Shown here: piece after piece, positions 46,076 to 56,067 of the stretch
Layout: every line of letters begins with the position of its first letter
Numbering within the stretch: the first letter of the stretch is position 1
Origin: Providencia vermicola
GTDB lineage: Bacteria > Pseudomonadota > Gammaproteobacteria > Enterobacterales > Enterobacteriaceae
Length of the DNA stretch: 64,000 nt
Assembly (NCBI RefSeq): GCF_010748935.1
Contig: NZ_CP048796.1
Coordinates: forward strand, 1,119,001 to 1,183,000
Direction of reading: 5' to 3'
Position numbers and translations under genes: made by a program
The notes under the pieces: model-generated
Seen by the model: the letters and a program-made list of their open reading frames with translations, nothing else
The model's database searches: none
Told to the model about the DNA's origin: nothing

Positions 46076-46612
46076 TTATTTGGGTAAAGGGTAGCGTAAC
46101 GCAATTTCTGGTGTATTAGCGAGGATCCTACCGGAATGAAGACAAAGGTAACAAGCAATCTCTTCAGCACTGAATTCATCGTCTATCTCTTCATTGTTAA
46201 ACCATTCATCTGGCCAATAAATCAAATCTGAAGCATTTGCATTGGGAAAATTGATATCTAGCAATTCCAATGCATGGCCTTGCTCTGCTTCGCTTCCTTT
46301 CGCACTGCAAATAAAATCGACAATCATGACAAGCTCATCGAACTTAAGGTCATCAATATAGGAGGATTGAAGGAGTGCGGAGCAGATAAAGTCTTGTTCG
46401 CTGATCCATGAAGGGTAATCTCTAAACTCATGAAATTCGAAAGTCCTGACTGCAATTTCATTCCATTGTGAAATGTGTTTTTGTACAGTTATATCGCATT
46501 CATTACGCTGATGGTGTTGGATTTCATGTGTGATTAGTTCTAATAGCGTTTTCAGGCGAGCAATCTTCTGTTTCTGGGGTTTTTGAGGGGCTAATCTTTG
46601 TGGTAAAGGCAT
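46076..46612 (-). CDS. hypothetical soluble protein between cueO and hpt
   Basis: A 178-residue protein I do not recognise. The ATG at 46612 is chosen because AAGGA lies eight bases upstream; a TTG at 46618 is too close. Residues 1-20 are basic with Pro/Gln (PQRLAPQKPQKQKIA); the rest is acidic and helical (FEFHEFRDYPSWISEQDFIC, EWFNNEEIDDEFSAEEIACYLCLHSGRIL). No signal peptide or membrane segment. In E. coli the glucose dehydrogenase gene gcd lies between cueO and hpt instead. Function unknown. Confidence 0.75.
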   Translation of the reverse strand: MPLPQRLAPQKPQKQKIARLKTLLELITHEIQHHQRNECDITVQKHISQWNEIAVRTFEFHEFRDYPSWISEQDFICSALLQSSYIDDLKFDELVMIVDFICSAKGSEAEQGHALELLDINFPNANASDLIYWPDEWFNNEEIDDEFSAEEIACYLCLHSGRILANTPEIALRYPLPK

Positions 46613-46618
46613 CAACAA

Positions 46619-46969
46619 TTTCCTTTTTGAGTTTGTGAGCTTTTATTTTATTCATTAAATAACGTTATCAATAGCCTTAAATTTCTCTTTTCTTGACGTT
46701 AATCGAAATTTATATCCAATTGTTTTGTAATTATTTATTTTGTTTTTGATGATTTTTATATCAATGTGTTTTGAATATCATTCTACGTATTTGATAAAAT
46801 TTATAACAAGTCACAGGATCCTCTTTTACGACAAATGGTGAGTTCTGTTATACTTGCTGAAAATTTTGTTCTCATATTTTGTATGTTATTACTTTTTCGT
46901 TCTTAAATGTGCGAATTCTTTGATATGAAATATGATTTTTAGTATTGAAAACAAATAGGTATTGGTAAA
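46619..46969. other. Non-coding region upstream of hpt
   Basis: AT-rich 350-base gap between two divergent genes. It should contain the promoters of the unknown gene and of hpt. I see no gene and no clear operator. Confidence 0.5.
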
Positions 46970-47506
46970 TTGAAACATACTCTTGAAGTTATGATCTCTG
47001 AAGAAGAGCTCAGCCAGCGAGTCAGTGAACTTGCTGAAAAAATTAGTGAGCATTATAAAAATATTGAAGGCGAGCTGGTATTAGTCGGCTTGTTAAAAGG
47101 CTCCTTTATTTTTATGGCTGACTTATGTCGTAAAATTGACGCGCCTCATGAAGTCGACTTCATGACTGTTTCAAGTTATGGCAATGCGATGAATTCAAGT
47201 CGTGATGTTAAGATAGTCAAAGATTTAGATGAAGATATTCGTGGAAAGCATGTTTTGATTGTCGAAGATATCATTGATTCAGGTAATACCTTAAATAAGG
47301 TGCGCGAAATTTTTGAGTTGCGTGGTCCAAAATCAGTGGCTATCTGTACGCTACTCGATAAACCATCACGCCGTGAAGTGGATGTGCCAGTTGAATGGAT
47401 TGGCTATTCGATTGAAGATAAATTTGTGGTGGGTTATGGCATCGATTACGCGCAGCAATATCGTCATTTACCCTATATTGGTCACGTTACACTGATCGAA
47501 GAGTAA
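46970..47506 (+). CDS. hpt: hypoxanthine phosphoribosyltransferase
   Basis: A 178-residue purine salvage enzyme that makes IMP (and GMP) from hypoxanthine or guanine and PRPP. The PRPP loop is [14 protein letters not shown], with [17 protein letters not shown] and [15 protein letters not shown] around it. It matches E. coli Hpt in length and N-terminus (MKHTxEVMI). The start codon is TTG (46970), fixed by that match. Followed by a bidirectional terminator shared with can. Confidence 0.96.
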   Translation: MKHTLEVMISEEELSQRVSELAEKISEHYKNIEGELVLVGLLKGSFIFMADLCRKIDAPHEVDFMTVSSYGNAMNSSRDVKIVKDLDEDIRGKHVLIVEDIIDSGNTLNKVREIFELRGPKSVAICTLLDKPSRREVDVPVEWIGYSIEDKFVVGYGIDYAQQYRHLPYIGHVTLIEE

Positions 47507-47578
47507 TCACTCACGCTACTCGTCATACGGCGCACAACAATCTTGGTGTTAGTACTCACTTGTACGAGTTACCTCATA

Positions 47579-47608
47579 AAAAGGGCTGTTCTGATAAACA
47601 GCCCTTTT
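47579..47608. terminator. Bidirectional terminator between hpt and can
   Basis: Perfect 12-base inverted repeat aaaagggctgtt / aacagccctttt with a 6-base loop, A run on the left and T run on the right. Serves the convergent genes. Confidence 0.9.
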
Positions 47609-47628
47609 CGTTAGCTAAAGCATAAAAC

Positions 47629-48282
47629 TTATTTTTTGTTTGTCAGTTTGGCGATAGCTTCACGATAGCACAATTCAAGTCTTTCTCGACTATCCGCTGT
47701 TGTGTGTAGGTCATGCAAGCGACCATTGTTGATACCGTAAACCCAACCATGGATCATCACTTTTTGCCCGCGTTTCCAAGCTGACTGCATAATGGTTGAA
47801 TGACCAAGGTTATAAACTTGCTCAACAACGTTTAGTTCACATAACCGATTTAAACGTTCACAAGGTTTTAGTTCACCGAGCATCGAGCTATGTCGGTACC
47901 AAATATCACGGATATGCAGTAGCCAGTTATTGATTAAGCCAAGCTCTGTATTGTCAACAGCAGCCTCAATACCACCACATCCATAGTGGCCGCAGATGAT
48001 AATATGCTCAACCTGAAGAACATCAACAGCGTATTGGATGACCGATAAGCAGTTTAGGTCAGTGTGAATAACTAAGTTAGCAACATTACGGTGAACGAAA
48101 AGATCACCTGGCGCCGCATTAATTAATTTTTCAGCAGGTACTCGGCTGTCTGAACACCCTATCCATAAGAATCTTGGCTTTTGAGCTTTAGATAACTCTT
48201 TAAAGAATTCAGGATTTTTTTCATTTACAGAAGCTGACCATGCTTCGTTGTTAGCAAACAGCTCTTCAATTTTTCTCATCAT
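47629..48282 (-). CDS. can: beta-class carbonic anhydrase
   Basis: A 217-residue zinc enzyme that interconverts CO2 and bicarbonate. Zinc ligands and partners are seen: CSDSRVP (Cys, Asp, Arg) and HYGCGG (His, Cys). It is very like E. coli Can through IDLNC-type and [26 protein letters not shown] segments. Convergent with hpt, as in E. coli. Needed for growth in air. Confidence 0.96.
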   Translation of the reverse strand: MMRKIEELFANNEAWSASVNEKNPEFFKELSKAQKPRFLWIGCSDSRVPAEKLINAAPGDLFVHRNVANLVIHTDLNCLSVIQYAVDVLQVEHIIICGHYGCGGIEAAVDNTELGLINNWLLHIRDIWYRHSSMLGELKPCERLNRLCELNVVEQVYNLGHSTIMQSAWKRGQKVMIHGWVYGINNGRLHDLHTTADSRERLELCYREAIAKLTNKK

Positions 48283-48540
48283 GACGTATAGCCTAGTTGT
48301 GTTACTTTACGGTAAAATCTTATACAACATTTATTTATTAATTAATATTCAGTTATATTAATTTTTACATTCCTATGATGCATATTTCATTCTGATTAGA
48401 CAATATTGATATAGCTAACCAATTGAATTAGCTAGCATATACCTATTTTCTCTTTTCTGCATAACAGTGATCAGGAAAAAATGGCATCATAGTATTATAT
48501 TGCTCCTAAACCTACCCAAGAATAAAGGTGTTTTTTAAAT

Positions 48541-49482
48541 ATGACTTACGCACTTGAGTTATCGCAGCTAACCAAAACCTATTCCGGTGGGGTGAAAGCC
48601 TTACGAGGGATTGACCTAAGCGTAGAAGATGGTGACTTTTATGCGTTACTTGGCCCTAATGGCGCGGGTAAGTCCACCACAATAGGAATCATTAGCTCAT
48701 TGGTCAATAAAACGAGTGGGTCTGTTAAGGTTTTTGGTTATGATTTAGACAAACAAGTCGTGCAAGCCAAACAACAACTAGGATTGGTTCCTCAAGAATT
48801 TAATTTTAACCCTTTCGAATCGGTGTTACAGATAGTATTGAATCAAGCTGGCTATTACGGTGTTCCTCGTGCAGTCGCGCATCAACGTGCCCAAACATAC
48901 CTAACTCAGCTGGATTTATGGGAAAAACGTAATGAGCGTGCTCGTAATTTATCAGGGGGGATGAAACGCCGCTTAATGATTGCACGAGCTTTGATGCATG
49001 AACCTAAGTTATTAATTTTAGATGAACCTACAGCAGGGGTCGATATTGAATTACGTCGCTCTATGTGGAGTTTTTTGAAAAAGCTTAATGCTCAAGGCAC
49101 GACGATTATTTTGACGACACATTATCTTGAAGAAGCTGAAATGCTTTGCCGCAATATCGGCATTATTCAACACGGCGAACTGGTTGAGAACACCAGTATG
49201 AAGCAGTTATTAAGTCAGTTGGAATCAGAAACGTTTATTTTTGATTTGGGAACGAGAAGCCCAATACCTGATCTGAAGGGATATGAGACGCGTTTACTGG
49301 ATACATCCACTTTAGAAGTGGATGTCAAAAGAGAGCAAGGGCTTAACGGCGTATTTAGCCAGCTTAATGAACAAGGTGTGGAAATTTTGAGCATGCGCAA
49401 TAAAGCCAATCGATTGGAAGAACTTTTTGTGAATTTAGTCAAAAAAGACAGTGATGCTACGCATATGGAGGAAGCACAATGA
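48541..49482 (+). CDS. yadG: ABC transporter ATPase YadG
   Basis: A 313-residue ATPase of an ABC-2-type exporter. Walker A GPNGAGKST, Q loop region GLVPQEFNFNPF, signature LSGGMKRRLM and Walker B LLILDEPTAG are all present, followed by a C-terminal extension typical of drug- or polysaccharide-exporter ATPases. Matches E. coli YadG in position next to can. The substrate is unknown. The stop overlaps the yadH start by four bases. Confidence 0.94.
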   Translation: MTYALELSQLTKTYSGGVKALRGIDLSVEDGDFYALLGPNGAGKSTTIGIISSLVNKTSGSVKVFGYDLDKQVVQAKQQLGLVPQEFNFNPFESVLQIVLNQAGYYGVPRAVAHQRAQTYLTQLDLWEKRNERARNLSGGMKRRLMIARALMHEPKLLILDEPTAGVDIELRRSMWSFLKKLNAQGTTIILTTHYLEEAEMLCRNIGIIQHGELVENTSMKQLLSQLESETFIFDLGTRSPIPDLKGYETRLLDTSTLEVDVKREQGLNGVFSQLNEQGVEILSMRNKANRLEELFVNLVKKDSDATHMEEAQ

Positions 49483-50249
49483 TTTCTCTGTATTGGGTTG
49501 CATTAAAAACTATTTGGATAAAAGAGGTGACCCGTTTTGGTCGCATATGGGTACAAACGTTATTACCGCCAGTCATTACCATGTCTCTCTATTTTGTTAT
49601 TTTTGGGAACCTGATCGGTTCGCGAATTGGTGATATGGGCGGGGTGGACTATATGCAGTTTATTGTCCCCGGTTTGATTATGATGGCCGTAATCACCAAT
49701 TCCTACTCCAATGTTTGTTCCTCGTTTTTTGGTTCTAAGTTCCAGAAAAATATTGAAGAGTTGCTTGTTGCACCTGTACCAACGCATGTCATTATTGCGG
49801 GATTTGTCGGGGGAGGCGTCGCTCGTGGTATTTTAGTTGGATTATTGGTGACTATCGTTTCGCTATTTTTTATCCCTCTACAAGTGCATTCTTGGGGAAT
49901 GGTCGTCATCACGTTGCTATTAACGGCAATAGTTTTCTCACTTGCAGGCTTATTGAATGCTATTTTTGCGAAAACATTTGATGATATTAGTATCGTTCCT
50001 ACGTTTGTGTTGACGCCGTTAACCTATTTAGGGGGGGTCTTCTATTCGCTTTCATTATTGCCGCCGTTTTGGCAGGCCGTATCAAAATTAAACCCAATTG
50101 TTTATATGATTAGTGGCTTTAGGTACGGTTTTTTAGGCATTGCGGATGTATCAATTGCAGTGACATTAGGCGTGTTGCTGGTCTTTTTGATTGTTTTTTA
50201 TGCGCTGACTTGGTATTTAATTGAACAGGGTCGCGGCTTAAGAAGCTAA
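49479..50249 (+). CDS. yadH: ABC-2-type permease YadH
   Basis: A 256-residue inner-membrane permease with six hydrophobic segments; it contains VDYMQFIVPGLIMMAVITNSYSNVCSSFFGSKFQKNIEELLVAPVPTHVIIAG (shown in part here as the family core) and ends in RSIRS-type basic tail (LIEQGRGLRS). It is the partner of YadG, with which it overlaps by ATGA. Substrate unknown. Confidence 0.94.
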   Translation: MISLYWVALKTIWIKEVTRFGRIWVQTLLPPVITMSLYFVIFGNLIGSRIGDMGGVDYMQFIVPGLIMMAVITNSYSNVCSSFFGSKFQKNIEELLVAPVPTHVIIAGFVGGGVARGILVGLLVTIVSLFFIPLQVHSWGMVVITLLLTAIVFSLAGLLNAIFAKTFDDISIVPTFVLTPLTYLGGVFYSLSLLPPFWQAVSKLNPIVYMISGFRYGFLGIADVSIAVTLGVLLVFLIVFYALTWYLIEQGRGLRS

Positions 50250-50284
50250 TAACATCGTTTTATTCTATAAAAGTTCAATAATAC

Positions 50285-50329
50285 AGCCTCCTAATAGTTG
50301 AGAATCAATTGTTTGGAGGCTTATTTTTT
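50285..50329 (+). terminator. Rho-independent terminator after yadGH
   Basis: agcctcc (50285-50291) pairs with ggaggct (50315-50321), followed by tattttttg. It lies 36 bases after the yadH stop. Confidence 0.8.
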
Positions 50330-51007
50330 GTACACTACTCGATATTTAAAGCCCTATTTATCGCTGTGTGAATGTTGATATTTAACCAAAACCAATGACT
50401 GTTAAATATACACAGAAAATTTTAAGTGTTTTTACTTATTTAATCTCTCTCAAAAATAGTGCCCTACAGAAATAATAACATCCATTAATAAGAAAAATAA
50501 AAATAATGATGCATTGGCTATGTGTGTTCAAATGTAACGAACAAAAAAAATTAGAAGAATTTAAATATTAAATTTAAGTTTATTTTCGAGCTAACAAAAA
50601 TTATTTTCCATAAAAAACTTTTGATTATATTGGCTTTTATTTTTTTTGTGAATTATTGCATCTAAAATATCTCTTTTGTTGGTGTAATATAGGGTAATAT
50701 TGCGTTACATTTATGTATTTTTAGATAATATAGATTACGATGGTTGTGGTGGATTATTTGTTTGTGTATTTGTCATTTTTAGGGGTTTAATTTTTATTGT
50801 TGTGTTTTGATTTTTGTTTTGTTGGTGTTTTATGGTGACCTATTGCAAATGTTTATTTTTATCGGATAAGCTGGATTTTCAATATAAATTGAATATACTC
50901 CATTTAGGTGTTTAGGTATGAAAATAACTTCATTAAACTATGTAATTTCATAGTTATATGGCAATAAAAACTAAGATAATAAATTATATATTTTAGGAGT
51001 CATCAAG
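50330..51007. other. AT-rich regulatory gap upstream of fimbrial operon 2
   Basis: About 680 bases without a gene. A stretch at 50741-50837 is strikingly G/T-rich on the plus strand, with a single C in 97 bases. The promoter of the fimbrial operon should lie in the right half. No invertible repeat or recombinase is seen. Confidence 0.55.
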
Positions 51008-51559
51008 ATGAAACTAAATAAAGTCTTATTAGTTACTTCAGCTATTACTATGTCCTTATTTGTCGGTGCTGCAAATGCCGATGTCACTGATGGTAAAGAA
51101 ACCGGAACTATTCATTTTAAGGGGCAATTTGTTGATTCTACTTGCTCGATCGAAACAAATAATGAAAATTCTAATGAAGGAACTGTACAATTAGGTACGT
51201 GGCTTGTTAGCAATCTGCAAAATGCAAATGAGACAACAACACCAACAAAATTTGTGATCGCATTGAATGGCTGCCCTGATGTCATTAAAAAAGCCAAAAT
51301 CACTTTCTCTGGTACAGCTAACGCAACAAACCCTAGCTTATATAAAACGACAACAGATGTAGGCGCTGGAATTGGTATTACCCATAATGAGAGTGATGCA
51401 GCTTATATTACTCCTGGTGAGCCAGCGGGTGAAATTGAACTTACTGGTGCAAGTAATAGCGGAGAAAAAGCGTACTACGCGCGTTATGTCACAACAGAGG
51501 CCGCTAAAGCGGGCGCAGCTAACGCAGATGTTACTGTCACTATTTCCTATAACCAATAA
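51008..51559 (+). CDS. probable major fimbrial subunit, operon 2
   Basis: A 183-residue pilin. Signal peptide (residues 1-24) ends GAANA; the mature chain has GTIHFKGQFVDSTCSIETNN and a second Cys in VIALNGCPDVIKK, then AKITFSGTAN, and ends ADVTVTISYNQ. This is the classical type-1-like rod pilin. First gene of a six-gene operon; a strong stem-loop follows it, as often seen after major pilin genes to raise its share of the messenger. It resembles E. coli YadN, which is also encoded near the pan genes. Confidence 0.9.
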   Translation: MKLNKVLLVTSAITMSLFVGAANADVTDGKETGTIHFKGQFVDSTCSIETNNENSNEGTVQLGTWLVSNLQNANETTTPTKFVIALNGCPDVIKKAKITFSGTANATNPSLYKTTTDVGAGIGITHNESDAAYITPGEPAGEIELTGASNSGEKAYYARYVTTEAAKAGAANADVTVTISYNQ

Positions 51560-51579
51560 TGCAAGATGAATAGCCATTA

Positions 51580-51607
51580 TTAATGTGGGAGATTGTTCCC
51601 ACATTAA
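51580..51607 (+). terminator. Stem-loop after the major pilin gene, operon 2
   Basis: Perfect 11-base stem ttaatgtggga / tcccacattaa with a 6-base loop, 21 bases after the major pilin stop and before the chaperone gene. It probably acts as a partial terminator or messenger stabiliser so the pilin is made in excess. Confidence 0.8.
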
Positions 51608-51695
51608 TTTAACCATGTCGAATAAGCATTAACGGAGTTAGGTTGGTTTTCCGCTAACCATTGAGTAAATTTACTCCGTATTTATAGGATATGTT

Positions 51696-52376
51696 ATGTT
51701 TAAAATAGTAATATCAGCGGTTGTTGCATTTTTTTTGATGATGACGCAAGCATATGCAAGTGTTGTTCTTGGTGGTACCCGCGTTATTTATGATGCAAAC
51801 AGCAAAGAAGCTTCAATTTCTGTACGTAATAATGACAAACGCCCTTACTTGATCCAATCATGGATTGATAACTTTGAGGGACAAAATCAAGCCAAATTAC
51901 CTTTTGTAATAACACCACCATTATTTCGTATCGAACCAGAATCAACTAACTCTTTGCGGATTGTCTATACAGGCAAAGATCTTCCCGAAGATAGAGAGTC
52001 TATTTTTTGGCTAAATGTAAAATCCATTCCCCCAACGGATCCAAAAGCAAAAAATAACTTAACTATTTCAATTAACAATAGAATTAAATTAATTTATCGC
52101 CCTAAATCTTTATTTAACTCAGACGCCGAAAACGCCTATAAAAAAGTCACATTTGAAAGAAATGGCAATATGTTAGTGGGCAAAAATCCAACACCTTATT
52201 ATGTGTCTTTCAGTGATTTGCAGGTAGGAAATAAGTCTATCAATGAACCCGCGATGCTTCCTCCTATGGGTGAACAATCATGGAATATTTCCGGTGCACA
52301 AGGTAATAAAGTTATGTGGAAGGCAGTGTCTGATGCGGGCGCTATTACCGATAGCCAAGAGCAAACACTAAAATAA
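51696..52376 (+). CDS. fimbrial periplasmic chaperone, operon 2
   Basis: A 226-residue PapD-like chaperone. The signal peptide ends AYA; the mature chain starts SVVLGGTRVIYDANSKEASISVRNNDKRPYLIQSW with the key Arg in 'GTRVIY'. The chaperone signature WLNVKSIPPTDP and IKLIYRPKSL are present. The second domain ends with a short tail. It delivers subunits of operon 2 to the usher encoded next. Confidence 0.93.
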   Translation: MFKIVISAVVAFFLMMTQAYASVVLGGTRVIYDANSKEASISVRNNDKRPYLIQSWIDNFEGQNQAKLPFVITPPLFRIEPESTNSLRIVYTGKDLPEDRESIFWLNVKSIPPTDPKAKNNLTISINNRIKLIYRPKSLFNSDAENAYKKVTFERNGNMLVGKNPTPYYVSFSDLQVGNKSINEPAMLPPMGEQSWNISGAQGNKVMWKAVSDAGAITDSQEQTLK

Positions 52377-52409
52377 TAAAAACCATATCAGGTATGGAAT
52401 TTTGCCACT

Positions 52410-54980
52410 ATGCTAATTTTTAGAGAAAAAGCGTTAATACAACAAAATTTAGTGTCCATATTTGAATTTAGAAAGATGAATCCTCATTTGTTTGGCAAAT
52501 TTATCGCGAGCTTAACAATACCGGTGAGTGTGGTATTTGTCTCGGGAGCTTTTGCTGATGACTACTTCAGCCCGCATTCATTAACCCCTGTTAATGGACA
52601 AGATGTTGCTGAATTACAAAGCTTAGAGCAATTCTCGACACCGGGTGGGCAGAAGGCAGGGGAATATCATGTCGATATCATACTAAATGGGCTGAAAGTC
52701 GGCTCTGAATCCCTTATGTTTATTAATAATGGGGAAAATCACAAACTCGTCCCTGTTTTAACTAAAAGTGAACTAGAAAATTGGGGGGTGGATGTAAAAC
52801 ATATCGCTAGTTTTGATAAATTATCAGATGATCAGCCCATTGATGATATTTCTCATTATATACCAGATGCTTATACACGGCTTCAATTAACCCAGCAGAA
52901 GCTGATGATATCTGTTCCGCAAATAGCGATGAGCAAAAAAGCGTCAGGTACGGTTGATCCTAGCTTATGGAATGATGGTATTCCTGCACTGGTACTGAGC
53001 TATTTCTATCGAGGCTCTAATACATGGTATAAATCCTCCAGTGCGGACAGCTCTTCCCATTATGTTAATTTACGTAGTGGGCTAAATATTGGTCCTTGGC
53101 GTTTAAAAAATTATTCGACCTATTCTTATCAGGATAATCGAAGCCAATGGCAAAATATCGAAACCTATCTTGAACGTGGTATTAATTCAATAAAATCCCA
53201 ATTAACGATTGGGGATACCTCAACACCGAGTGATATATTTGATGGTTTTCAATTTCGCGGGATAAAACTGGCCTCTGATGAATCAATGATCCCCAGCTCA
53301 TTGCGGGGTTTTGCGCCGATAATTAGGGGAATAGCACAAAGCAATGCTGAAGTGACCATCAAACAAAATGACTACATTATTTACCAATCCTATGTATCAC
53401 CAGGCCCATTTGAAATTAATGACCTTTACTCAACGGGAACCAGTGGCGACTTAACCGTGACAGTCAAAGAAGCGGATGGCAGTGAACGCTCGTTTGTTGT
53501 TCCCTTTTCCTCTCTCGCGATTATGCAACGTGAAGGGCAATTTAAATATTCGGTAACTGGGGGGAAATTTAAACAAAATAGCAGTAGTAAAGAACCTAAT
53601 TTTGCGCAAATGACGGCTATTTATGGTTTACCAAAAGGGGTCACAGCTTACGGTGGTGGACTGTTTTCAGACGATTATCAATCATACGCAGCGGGTTTGG
53701 GGTTAAATTTAGGCTATGTAGGCGCGTTATCAGCAGATGTTACTCAAGCAAAAACAAAATTTTCACAATTTAATCATCAACGAAAAACGGGGCAGTCATA
53801 CCGTTTTCAATATACTAAAAATATGTTGTCGACAGGTACAACATTAACTTTTGCGGGTTACCGTTATTCAACTGAGGGTTTTTATACTTTCTCAGAGGCC
53901 AATTCAAACAATTATAATGACCGCCTGTATAACAAAAAAAATCGTTATCAAGCCATGATTAACCAAAGTTTAGGGGACTATGGCAATATTTATGCCTCTG
54001 CTTACCAGCAGGATTTTTGGAATCAACGAGGGCAAGAGCGTACGGTAAATACAGGCTATAGCAATAGCCACAAAGGTTATTTATACACATTTAACTATAG
54101 TTACTCGGATTTTGCAGGCAATAACAAAGCTGATCATCAATTTGTCTTTTCCTTAAGTATACCTCTTAGTAGATCTGCTTTTGGTGATAGCATGCTAAAT
54201 ATGTCTATGAGTAGTAATAACCATGGCGATAGCAATTATATGGCCGGTTTAAGCGGCTCATTGTTAGAAGATAAGAACCTAAACTATTCCGTTCAGCAGT
54301 CGTATGGTAATCGTAACCAGCGAGCCCAAGGTAATGCATCATTATCCTATAAAAGTGGTTATGGGATAGCGAATGCCGGTTATAGTTATGACCGATTTTC
54401 ACAGCGCGCTAATTACGGTTTAAATGGCGCCATTGTTGTACATTCTGACGGCGTGACATTATCACAACCTATTTATGACTCGTTCGCTATTGTTAAAGCG
54501 CCAGGAGCAGAAGGCGTTAAAATTCAAAATAAAACAGGGATTCGTACCGATAGCCGTGGCTATGCGATCGTCCCTTATTTAAATGCCTACGCACAGAATG
54601 AAATTTCATTAGATACAACCTCATTACCGGATAATGTTGACCTACAAAAAAATTCAGCCACGCTAATACCGACAAAAGGTGCGGCTATGCTAGCAGAGTT
54701 TAAAACTTACACAGGATATCGGATTTTATTCAATGTTTCCTATCATGCTAGAGCGATTCCTTTTGGTTCAGTTGGGCAATTAGTTTCGGATCACCCTGAA
54801 ATCAGTAGCAGTGGCATTGTTGGCGATAATGGCGATATTTATCTAAGTGGCATGCCAGAAAAAGGGAAAATCCATATTAAATGGGGGAATCATTCTAACG
54901 AGCAATGTACAGCACATTACCAATTGAATGATAAAGAAAAGCAAATGCCAGTCGCATCATTACAGATAATATGTGAATAA
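52410..54980 (+). CDS. fimbrial outer-membrane usher, operon 2
   Basis: An 856-residue usher. The visible parts are the N-terminal chaperone-binding domain (LEQFSTPGGQKAGEYHVDIILNG), the plug region (LRGFAPIIRGIAQSNAEVTIKQNDYIIYQSYVSPGPFEI, shown in part), a long beta-barrel and a C-terminal domain ending with a Cys pair (EQCTAHYQ, IICE). The start at 52410 is uncertain; an ATG at 52476 gives a tighter signal peptide (MNPHLFGKFIASLTIPVSVV). The C-terminus overlaps an upstream GTG of the next gene but not its likely ATG. Confidence 0.94.
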   Translation: MLIFREKALIQQNLVSIFEFRKMNPHLFGKFIASLTIPVSVVFVSGAFADDYFSPHSLTPVNGQDVAELQSLEQFSTPGGQKAGEYHVDIILNGLKVGSESLMFINNGENHKLVPVLTKSELENWGVDVKHIASFDKLSDDQPIDDISHYIPDAYTRLQLTQQKLMISVPQIAMSKKASGTVDPSLWNDGIPALVLSYFYRGSNTWYKSSSADSSSHYVNLRSGLNIGPWRLKNYSTYSYQDNRSQWQNIETYLERGINSIKSQLTIGDTSTPSDIFDGFQFRGIKLASDESMIPSSLRGFAPIIRGIAQSNAEVTIKQNDYIIYQSYVSPGPFEINDLYSTGTSGDLTVTVKEADGSERSFVVPFSSLAIMQREGQFKYSVTGGKFKQNSSSKEPNFAQMTAIYGLPKGVTAYGGGLFSDDYQSYAAGLGLNLGYVGALSADVTQAKTKFSQFNHQRKTGQSYRFQYTKNMLSTGTTLTFAGYRYSTEGFYTFSEANSNNYNDRLYNKKNRYQAMINQSLGDYGNIYASAYQQDFWNQRGQERTVNTGYSNSHKGYLYTFNYSYSDFAGNNKADHQFVFSLSIPLSRSAFGDSMLNMSMSSNNHGDSNYMAGLSGSLLEDKNLNYSVQQSYGNRNQRAQGNASLSYKSGYGIANAGYSYDRFSQRANYGLNGAIVVHSDGVTLSQPIYDSFAIVKAPGAEGVKIQNKTGIRTDSRGYAIVPYLNAYAQNEISLDTTSLPDNVDLQKNSATLIPTKGAAMLAEFKTYTGYRILFNVSYHARAIPFGSVGQLVSDHPEISSSGIVGDNGDIYLSGMPEKGKIHIKWGNHSNEQCTAHYQLNDKEKQMPVASLQIICE

Positions 54981-54990
54981 AGGGAAACTA

Positions 54991-56055
54991 ATGCATAGAT
55001 TAATTTCAAAAACACCATTTATCCTGTTTGTGCTGGGATTGCTATTTAGCTGCATGAATATGGCTAGGGCCTCAGATATAAGTCCAGACATTGATATACC
55101 AGATTCTAAATTATCTTTTGGTACTGCGGAAGCTGAAATGGCATCAGGAGAAATAATCGGTGAAGGGTGGCAAATCTACTCAGGAATAGCCTGTGACAGT
55201 AATCTAAATAATCCTAATGAGAGAGAAAACTTCGAATATTTTATGATACGTGATGGCTCTTCACGAGAGACTGGGCTAACGATAAATTATGATGGCGTGT
55301 CATTTCCTGTTTATGCGAGTACTGTTAAAGGAATTGGTTATGCATGGGGGTTTAGGGAAGAAGGCCAACGGAAATGGCAACCCCTCTTACATGGTACTAA
55401 TGGCCTTAAATATGAAATACATAAGCCGAGCCCTAGATTAAATCTTGAAATTGCTTATGCGCGGGTGAGAGTTGACGGTATTCCCCCTCTTGGAAAGACA
55501 AACATTACTCGAGATGCTCGAGCATTTATCCAATGTTATAAAATGGATAACAAAAATATCATTTACTATGGTTATGTCAGTAATGGTTATACTGATTTGA
55601 CATCAACAGCCTCTACTTGCGAGATTGATACGAGACGATTAAATGTTGACTTGGGTGAACATGACCTTAACGAAGTTAATAAATTATCTACGGGATCACA
55701 TTTTGGATCAGCGGAAGAAAATGTTGATATGAGATGTAATGCGGGTATTCGGGTGTATGTTTCTATTGGCGAATATGGACGAACCCCGAGTATAGGCCGA
55801 GATGTCATTGAGTTAACTGATAATTCTAATTCTCCCGGTTATGGCGTGCAGGTTTTTCATGGGGATGACCCTACGCCATTAAAAATTGGTGGGGACAGCA
55901 ATGTGATTGGTAAATACCATCGATTTTTATTTCGTTCCGAACAAGGAAATAAGCTTTATAGCGTCCCCTTTATTTTTAAATATATAAAAACAGCTTATAC
56001 CGTCAAACCTAGTTCTGGAAATGCGGCATTAACAATGACGTTTGTCTATGATTAA
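54991..56055 (+). CDS. fimbrial tip adhesin, operon 2
   Basis: A 354-residue secreted protein, the longest subunit of operon 2. The ATG at 54991 is chosen since AAAGGG lies upstream; a GTG at 54973 overlaps the usher end. After the signal peptide (ends MARAS) comes an N-terminal domain (about 25-205) of unknown fold with IYSGIACDSN and AFIQCYK, then a pilin domain (about 215-354: STCEIDTRRLNVDLGEHDL, second Cys in VDMRCNAGIRVYVSIGE, end ALTMTFVYD). This is a typical two-domain tip adhesin, though its gene precedes two minor subunits. Confidence 0.85.
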   Translation: MHRLISKTPFILFVLGLLFSCMNMARASDISPDIDIPDSKLSFGTAEAEMASGEIIGEGWQIYSGIACDSNLNNPNERENFEYFMIRDGSSRETGLTINYDGVSFPVYASTVKGIGYAWGFREEGQRKWQPLLHGTNGLKYEIHKPSPRLNLEIAYARVRVDGIPPLGKTNITRDARAFIQCYKMDNKNIIYYGYVSNGYTDLTSTASTCEIDTRRLNVDLGEHDLNEVNKLSTGSHFGSAEENVDMRCNAGIRVYVSIGEYGRTPSIGRDVIELTDNSNSPGYGVQVFHGDDPTPLKIGGDSNVIGKYHRFLFRSEQGNKLYSVPFIFKYIKTAYTVKPSSGNAALTMTFVYD

Positions 56056-56067
56056 GGACCTGATGTC

